From Quercus robur (taxonomy: Eukaryota; Streptophyta; Magnoliopsida; Fagales; Fagaceae): a DNA stretch of 64,000 nt. The translations under genes and the position numbers were made by a program. The number at the start of each line of letters is the position of its first letter. The stretch's first letter is position 1. Under the pieces are notes generated by a model. It was not told the origin of the DNA, did no database searches, and saw only the letters and a program-made list of their open reading frames with translations. This document shows, piece after piece, positions 56,603-64,000 of this stretch. The stretch spans positions 89,668,862 through 89,732,861 of the forward strand of contig NC_065535.1 in the NCBI RefSeq assembly GCF_932294415.1, given 5' to 3'.

Positions 56603-57800
56603 ATACTTAATAAAATAATTGGCTAGAAGAAAATAGTAGACAATTGTAGATCCCCGATTAGTAGGATCCCTTATCCAATCTACATTGGAGAAAACTCGTA
56701 AATCATCTAATGAAGATTGGAATGAGAAAAGAAAACCATGAAAATGTTTATCATTCACATATAAAGGATCCGAAAGACAACTGTAGACGACTAAATTTCT
56801 AAGCTCAAGAGGCCTCCTAATTGATTTGAGGACCCCATAGTCTCTCTCCAATTGCTTGGTCTTACAACAGAAGTAGAGGTTCGGAACAAACAACAACCTA
56901 AGAAAGGGCTTATAGGTTTGCAAAGAGTAACATGTCATCTAGAAGAGACTATTGCACTAGACCTTGGATGAAGTTGTAGGCCGGCAAAGGGTAGCATATT
57001 GTTCATAGCTACTGTGCCACCAACCCTTGAAATCAGTAAGAGACATTAATAGTTACCCTGAAACCAATCCGTCTGAATTGTCAAACACTGTCAGAACTGC
57101 CAAAGTAGACCAAAAGGCCATAAGTCCACAAAACTAACACCACAGATAGGTCGGGAATTTTCCCTTTCTAGAACAACGACATAGGAAATATCCAACCATG
57201 TAACGATGAGATAGATCAAAATCCCTACCAACTTATGATAGAGAGTAACATTTTGTAGTTCACCATCTATTGCATTCAGTTTAATATTGGCTTCTAGCGG
57301 ACAGTTTGGTGTCTTATTACACTACTAAATAAGGCCAACACTAGACATAAGATCATAGCCATAGGTGTACTCAACTTGGGAGAGGAAGAATCCTCAGAGC
57401 TAGATGATATTTCAAGGCTATGGAAATAAAAAAAGCTAAAGGTGCCTGTATCCCTCAATTCAAATTTTCAAGGCTAAGGAAATAGCTAAAGGTGCCGGTA
57501 TCCGTCAATTCAAATTTCCAAACGAGGAAAGTTTGTAACATATGAATACCTTGTCTATCATTTCTGGTAAGGGAAATAATGATACCATTCTCAATGTGGC
57601 GGATGAACATTAAGGCAAAGTCATATAAGAGGTAAACCAGGTAATGGTTCTACTAAATTTAGCAAACCCAGCTCAAGATTTACATTAAAGAGCACATCCT
57701 TAACATCCTTCTGAAAAAACGTTCCAACAAAGAAAAACTGCAACAGCATGGTTTGAAGGTAAAGCCCAATTGGGTTATGGTGATTTTTTATTATTGCAAC

Positions 57801-58363
57801 TCAAGTCAAATTAAGCATAGTTTCATCATGTATCAATTGGGTTGTTGCGCAAATTAATTGGGGTTTCGAAAGTTTCGAACCAGTGACAAATATAATAGAA
57901 TTATACTTTGCCTCATCCCTAGAATATAGGATTTGAACCTGCATTACCAAAAGTCAATGATAGGCCATTTAACTAGAAGCAAAAGCAAGGATCAAGATTC
58001 TTCCTTTTTATTTTTTTCTTACAATAGCTGGGGAATGGGAGATTCAACTGATTATGGGATTACCCTTACAATACTTTAGTAACCATATGCATTATGTTGT
58101 AAAATCAGAAAAAGATATATATCCATAAGCTACTACAAAGCATTAATCATCTTAATATTTCAGATAAAAAAAATTGAGGGTTGTCCATCAAAGCATTCCT
58201 GTACATTTTAGATCAAAAAATTGAGTGTTGTCCGTCAAAAGTATTCCTGTTAAATGTACCACTGACATAAGTTTGAACAATATATCTCCATAAGAAGCAA
58301 GCAAAAAAAAAAAAAAATTGCTAAGGGCTAGGCGACATAGATTGGTTGCATAGAAGACAAATG
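57801..58363. other. 3' flank of the PIG-B gene
   Basis: No gene; two similar ~40-bp phrases containing GTTGTCCRTCAAA and ATTCCTGTACATTT/AAATGT lie near 58180-58260. Confidence 0.4.
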
Positions 58364-61300
58364 TCACTGGCCTGCCAAAACATATACAACAACCGATGAT
58401 TGAAGATTGCGGTCCACTTTGAAATGAGAATGGAAAAACCTTTTAATCTGCCAATAAAAAAAAAGATTCAGCCAGAAACAAAAACCAAAACAAAACTAAA
58501 AATGACTAGTGCTAAAAGTGACACAAGAAAATAAAACATAAATAAATAGTCTTAGCATGTACCTCTCTATAAGAATGCAGGATTAGAAAATCCCTCAATA
58601 ATCTTTCTTCTGAATCAAACAACACAACATGACTAGGTTTTGACCAATTTTTTGCAAATTCTGTTGCAAAACTGACAGGGTCCATCATGAAAAGATCTGA
58701 CTCATCTAGGACTCCTTTCTCTTCACTGCTGAACAAACATTAAAGAGTAAGAATTATAAACCATCTGCATTTAGAGATTGCATGGGGGAAAAAATAAGTA
58801 TTTTAGCCAAACTGTCAAACCTTGGTGAGCAGTCGAGAAAACGCATGGGTAAGTTGCGATGCAAAGTGGAGTAGTAAGGTGTTGCGTGGCATTGCATTAG
58901 GAAAAGGATGCTTTCAACTTTCTCATTTCTAGCTTCTTTGGATAGATAGATCATTACATCTTCAGTTCCTCTCTGTTTAGCATGCTTGCAGTTATGTATC
59001 AACCAAAACAAAAAATAATTCCATTCTAAAAGCTTTGGCAGATTATTTTTTCCCCTCCGATACTAGTTAACAAAATTTATACACACGCACACACAATCAT
59101 AAGGCAGAAATAATTTCTAACAATTGAAGGGAAGGGGGCAAGAGCAAAAGGTAACCAGCTTTGTTTCATTGGCAAGGAAAATGATGTACCTGATGAATCA
59201 AACTCATATACAAGGCCATTGGTATGTTTGTAGCAAGCAAGAAGAAGATGAAAAATTGCATTTTTGACGGACATCTGGTATGAATGTTCAAAGATCCTTT
59301 CTTTTCAGCATTTGGAGAATCAGATGCATTCATCTTAGCTAATGCATATCCAGAGAACATCAAAGCTATTGGAAGCACAGGCAGGACAAACCTGTAAAGA
59401 ACCAAAGGTTCAAAATATGCATATTCACACCAGTATATGTGCAAAACAAATAAATTCTCAGACAAGGGTACCTGAACTCTTTGTGACCCAGTACACTGTA
59501 AAGTCCTAAAACCCATGCAATAAGGCCAGACAACTTCCATTGTTTGGATTGTATGATGCCAGCTACGGAAAATGGTAAGAATGTGAAGAGCATGACCGTA
59601 AATCCCTGAGTGAAGTACCAGTGCCACTTGTGAGTGCCATAATAATCTCCTCCAGAGGACAGAAAATTGAACTTTAGAAAATTAAGAGGTACTAAGACCC
59701 ACGAGCCATACATCAAACGATCCAATAAACATGTTAGTCCAAGAACCAGCACCCTGATACATTAGTCAAACTGTAAGGGAACATTATACAAATCATCCAC
59801 AAACACACCAAAGGAGGGGGGTGTGGATATTTTCAACTGTGTTGTGAGGAGGCTTACAATATAAATCCATCATATTATGCTTAAATCTCTTCAAAAAGTC
59901 AAAAATATTTTCAGATATAAAAACGATTGTGTAATATTTTCCAATAAACATCCAAACATCCATCCTCTGCCTCCTCAATGTCAGGTTTTAGATTTGATAC
60001 ACCAAAGTTTAGTATGCACAGGTACAGGTTGCACGCATAGCACATCTTATAAGGCATTTCACAATAATATTACTTGCACTATCAGCTTCATCATGTGCAT
60101 AACATAATTTATTTAAAAATAGATTTTACATGTTTGTGTGCATGTACAATGAGCAAATTGCTATGAAGTGGCACTTCATTTGTTTCTCCCTAATCAAATA
60201 TAAATTTCTAAAATTTTCTTTTCTTTGTACTGGAAAAAGGTGGCCTATCAACAGAATACCTTTTTCTCATCTACATTAAATATTGGAATAAAACTCTCTC
60301 TAGCACTTCGGATATCAACTTAAAGTTTAACAATGTTTACTAACCAATTGATCATTGCAAATCAAGGAAGGAAAAAGAAAATTTTTACTAGAGATAATTA
60401 GAGTCCTTTTCTAAAAGCATGAACAGAAAAAGACAAAAAAAATAGCAAGATGAATTCATGAATTTGAAGGCACAAAAGAAATGATAAAATTGTGATAACA
60501 AACAAAAAAGCTGTATTAATACCTACCCAATGGGAGCCACCTCAAGAAAAATGAATCTTAGTCTATCACGAGTCACAAACAGCTCAAGTAGGCCAACATA
60601 CACCCATATAATAGCGCTCGTTGGTCGAATAGAAAAAGCCAATGCTGCTATTGCCAGACCCCACTTCCTTGAAACCAATGGAATTTTAGTGGAAGAATCT
60701 CTAATACAGGACCAGTGGTATAGGCCAATAAGTGTAAGAACAGTCTCCAAATTATTTGACAACGTGCGAGGGAAACAAAATATCATAAACCAATTTGTCA
60801 ATTGTGCAAAGAGCTGCAATAAAGTTAAGTATGCCATGTATCACAAATGCCTTAATAAGTAACAACAGTGCTATTTTATCTATAGTAAAGATGAAATGGT
60901 AGTTCCCATCTTGAAATGAAGTTAGGATATATATTGATAATATTCTAAACTATTGAGGTTGTGGGTTCACCACCCACTAGATTCATGTGCAAAATTACCA
61001 ATCCCACCCCTCCAAAAAATAAAAATTAAATAAACTGTAAAGAGTATGAATAAGAAGGATACAGCCCATTTTGCAACACAATCACCAAAGAGGACATCTG
61101 ACAGCTTGTACAAATACAAATCACCAACTGAGGAACATATGGACTGCAGCAGCCGTGGAGCCCTCGTCTATGAAGAAAAGAATATAGGAAGTAACTATCT
61201 TTGAAAGATAACAAACACAACGCCAAGATTTAATGCATTTATGGAAGCACTGTAAGCAAAAGAAACCAGAAACTAATGTTTCTAAAGAAATGAATGTGAA

Positions 61301-63490
61301 TTATTTTCTGGAAACATGTGTCCACAACAAATTTTTTAGTAACATTCATTGGAAATAAAAAGAATATTACTAAATATTCTGCAACAATCCAATGCATCTG
61401 AGACCCAAAAAGAATTCCATACATCTTCAAAATTTTGCATAAGTTGTAATTGCTTATATGGCACTAATATGTGTATAGGAGGAAGTGACAGGTATTCAAA
61501 TCCTACAAACTCCACAAGAGAACCTAAACCAATGAGGTTATGGAAATATTATGATTTTAATTTCTCACTTTTATCTAAACAATTTCCAATAAAATTACTT
61601 ACAAAATGCATCACTTAGACCCTAATATATAGCTTATTCTAACAACTTCCAAACATGGTTAGAAGTCTAGAATACATATTGAAGCAAAATTTTTCTTTTT
61701 GATCAATTAAAATTTCTATTCAATCAAGTGGAGAGTTCAAAGTTTAAACCACACAGGCGGAAAAAGCTGCAAGCAGAGTTTCTAAAACACCACATCAGTA
61801 CCTAACTAATGAGCACCAAAAACAGAGAAGGGGATCCTCTAATGCTACAAAACATATCTTGAATAGAGCTTTTAACCCTCTTTTAAGATGATGTCCTACA
61901 CCTCACATCCATCATCACTGCCCTCAGCATTTTAACATCATTTTTGGTTCCCATTATGAATCCCTGATTTCAAATCTATCCAACTAGGGTAGATAGTTGC
62001 TTCTCAGGCCAACTTGCTTAATTTCTGCATAAAACGTCCTCCCTTAAACTTGTTAATTGCCCAACTCAGCTCATCAACCCAGCTTCAAAATTTGTTGGTA
62101 AACAGATATTTCCTCAACACTTCCTTATTATCTTAGTAAAAGATCATTCAAAATATAGGTGATCTTGTGACTCCATCTGACTCTAAAAAATGTGCATAGG
62201 ATGTCTCCACTATATCCCCATGCTGCTAGCCTTTCCCATGTTATAAGTCTGCTCTTCACAGCCAGCCAGAAAATAAATGTGTGCTTAGGGATATTGAAGC
62301 AAACTTTGTTTGAGTGAAAACTACACTAACAATGAAGAAGTAACTTTCTAACTAAAATAAAATATCTGTAATATGCATATCCCAAAAGCCCTCCATGTTT
62401 AGAAATAATTGTTTTATTTTTTCATACATTGAACATATTAAATCCTTTTAAGTTTTTAGAGGTTATTATGACACATGATTGAGTCTAGGTAGTAATTATG
62501 CAACTAAGAATGCTTCCAAATACAGATTACACTGATAAATGGTTGATTTCCTTTGTGTGTACTTTGCCTTCAACTATAGCTCCATTATTAAGTAAATTTC
62601 TATATTTTCAAATAGCCTCAAGCCAATCAGAAACAGTTTTTCCTATAAATGCAAGCCTTAGGAGGTGGCATAAATATGAAATAGCAGCAAAGACCCTTGT
62701 CCACCTCAAAAAAATAAAATCCTCACACTTCCTGTTCGTGCCACACCAATTGAGTCCTCAGATATTAACTGCTAACCGACAATCATAATCGTACTTTGAT
62801 CTAATTTCACCACTCATATAATTTTTTTTTAAAAGAACTGGTTTTCTCACCCAAATGCCCTTGCCTAGCTGAAGTTGTGCTAAATATAATTTAAAAACCC
62901 ATGAAACTTTTTCAGTCATTTTAGCTAATATTAAAATCATAATCCTAACTAGTCTAGAAATACCATATGAGATACCCTTTAAAAAATGTATCACAATTTT
63001 CATTTTTAGAGGGAAAAGAAAAAGATATGATTACCATGAACCATAGTGTATCCAGACCCAATATAGAAAGAACTTTATAGAGTACAGCAAATAGCACTGG
63101 ATGCAAATAGCTACGAATCCCCTTCTTCCACTCCCATGTCAAATGCCCATAGCTTCCATTTTCAACAACCAAAACAAACAAAACCCATTATTACTAAGCT
63201 AATTTTGAAGCATATTCCACTCCTTCTCAAAGCAAAATAAACACACAAAGAAATAAAGATGGAAATTGAAGTTACCCGAAAGCAATGCGGTGAGCAACTT
63301 CAAGGGCTTGCCAGTGTTCATCTGGGTTGAAATAGGTCTGCACCAACAAAGCATTGACCACCCGGAACGCCAAGCAGAGTGCAAAGACTCTCTTTGTTGA
63401 AGAAAATATAAAGGATTTTGAAAGTTTTGGTTTTTGGGTTGTGGGTTGATTGGGTGTTGGAATGGTTGGATTCTTGTGTCTCTGCCTCAT
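58364..63490 (-). CDS. PIGB: GPI mannosyltransferase 3 (PIG-B / GPI10 family)
   Basis: Nine exons: 63276-63490, 63035-63152, 61063-61167, 60527-60813, 59472-59753, 59190-59391, 58821-58972, 58563-58725, 58364-58447. All have GT-AG borders and matching phases, giving 535 residues; the family is ~540-555. The enzyme adds the third (alpha-1,2) mannose from dolichol-phosphate-mannose to the GPI anchor core in the endoplasmic reticulum membrane (GT22 family). The N-terminal luminal loop shows QTYFNPDEHWQALEVAH with the conserved acidic DE pair; YGHLTWEWKKGIRSYLHP, LYLYKLSDVLFG, SIRPTSAIIW and GTHKWHWYFTQGF follow, then SVLGHKEFRFVLPVLPIAL. At least eight hydrophobic segments are visible. The exon 8 acceptor could be three bases further upstream (58728), adding one Ser. 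Intron 2 is large (1882 bp). The Arabidopsis orthologue is needed for pollen tube guidance. No defect is seen. Confidence 0.95.
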
Positions 63491-64000
63491 TGTTTCTAAC
63501 AGTCACTTATACAAATATTATTCACCATATCATTTATCCCTGAAAAAATTTGCAAGGCACAAAAACAAGAAAAATGAAAAGAGCATATTATTCAACAGAC
63601 ACATATGCACTTTATTCTTCATTCAGATTCAGCAAAACCTTACTAGTACTAGAACTATGTACCTAATCAAAATGTGACAAATCCAAATAAAGTTTATAGC
63701 TTTATGTAAAAATATAAAAAATATTAAAAAAATTCAATATATGGGTATTATAGAACTAAACTTCTATTCCTCACCGGAGTACTAGTCGCCATTTCAGTCC
63801 AGTGGGTGGAAATGGAATTCAAAGCTTGGGGATTTCAGAGTGGGTTTGAATTTTGGGATTTGGGGATTTTGAGTTAAAGAAGAAAGAATAGGAAAAAAAT
63901 GGTGTTAATTTGAACTGGGCACCACGCAAAGGCGGCTCCGGCCACTTTTTTCCAGACTATCCGACCGGGTCTCCGCCGTGTTGGACTTGGATGTGGTGGT
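63491..64000. other. PIG-B upstream region and window edge
   Basis: The 5' leader and promoter of the minus-strand PIG-B gene must lie here; no clear TATA box was seen. The last ~100 bases (about 63900-64000) become GC-rich (GGCGGCTCCGGCC, CCGACCGGGTCTCCGCC) and may be the edge of a neighbouring gene's exon. No product could be recognised. Confidence 0.4.

Larger units (their letters stand above)
54900..57800 (-). pseudogene. Decayed copia polyprotein (RT and RNase H), split by a solo LTR
   Basis: On the minus strand: near 57450-57560 FELTDTGTFSYFLSLE-like RT; near 57230-57330 CPLEANIKLNAIDGELQN, VTLYHKLVGILIYLIVTWLD and ISYVV; near 56640-56760 HGFLFSFQSSLDDLRVFSNV and DWIRDPTNRGSTIVYYFLLA, the RNase H start. 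The RNase H C-terminus reappears beyond the solo LTR at 54950-55090 (PKYIEIVCHFVLACS, INWLITSLIRKVVF). Many stops and frame changes interrupt it. Confidence 0.75.

Overview
This window is nuclear DNA of a woody eudicot. The introns are spliced at GT-AG sites, the intergenic DNA is AT-rich, and plant gene families and transposons are dense. The repeat families suggest an oak or chestnut relative (Fagaceae), but that is an inference, not a demonstrated identification. Five host genes are supported: a small two-exon gene with a duplicated ~50-residue domain (3860-4558, minus), cytosolic ribosomal protein uL13/L13a (17994-19677, minus), a VAN3-binding/FORKED-like DUF828-PH protein (45093-48185, plus), a very small atypical helix-loop-helix protein (49057-49278, minus), and GPI mannosyltransferase 3 / PIG-B (58364-63490, minus). 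There is also a decayed tRNA-Leu(CAA). The genes show no functional clustering.

Most of the remaining sequence is nested mobile DNA. Region 0.5-3.7 kb is a decayed hAT transposon with a ZMYM/TTF-type transposase remnant; a Mutator-like element carrying exon 1 of a mitochondrial phosphate carrier has inserted in it. A second Pack-MULE-like element (23998-25907), with a perfect 9-bp target duplication, carries exon 1 of farnesyl diphosphate synthase. Regions 4.8-7.3 kb and 11-13 kb hold local duplications, one of them of the L13a upstream region. Solo LTRs with exact 5-bp target duplications lie at 11803-12911, 13430-14089 and 55278-56602.

The centre (28219-40511) is a full-length Ty3/gypsy element of the Tat type on the minus strand. 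It has 677-bp LTRs, a CTAAG target duplication, gag, a DSG protease, RT, RNase H, a second archaeal-type RNase H and integrase. Its gag-pol is broken by several nonsense codons and frameshifts. Its 3' region carries an oppositely oriented spliced gene with its own TATA box, then a 19-copy ~81-bp tandem array that was later hit by a TAA-flanked MITE-like element.

The most unusual signals are these. A CpG-rich, palindromic TCGCGA module of ~200 bp is shared colinearly, in inverted orientation, by two elements with unrelated ends (15105-16360 and 33553-34226). Four 24-25 bp AACTCG/CGAGTT hairpins form a nested inverted structure (26061-26249). The retroelement also carries the antisense gene described above. 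Exon boundaries of the host genes were derived by hand from splice signals, reading phase and remembered family similarity; no database search was possible.
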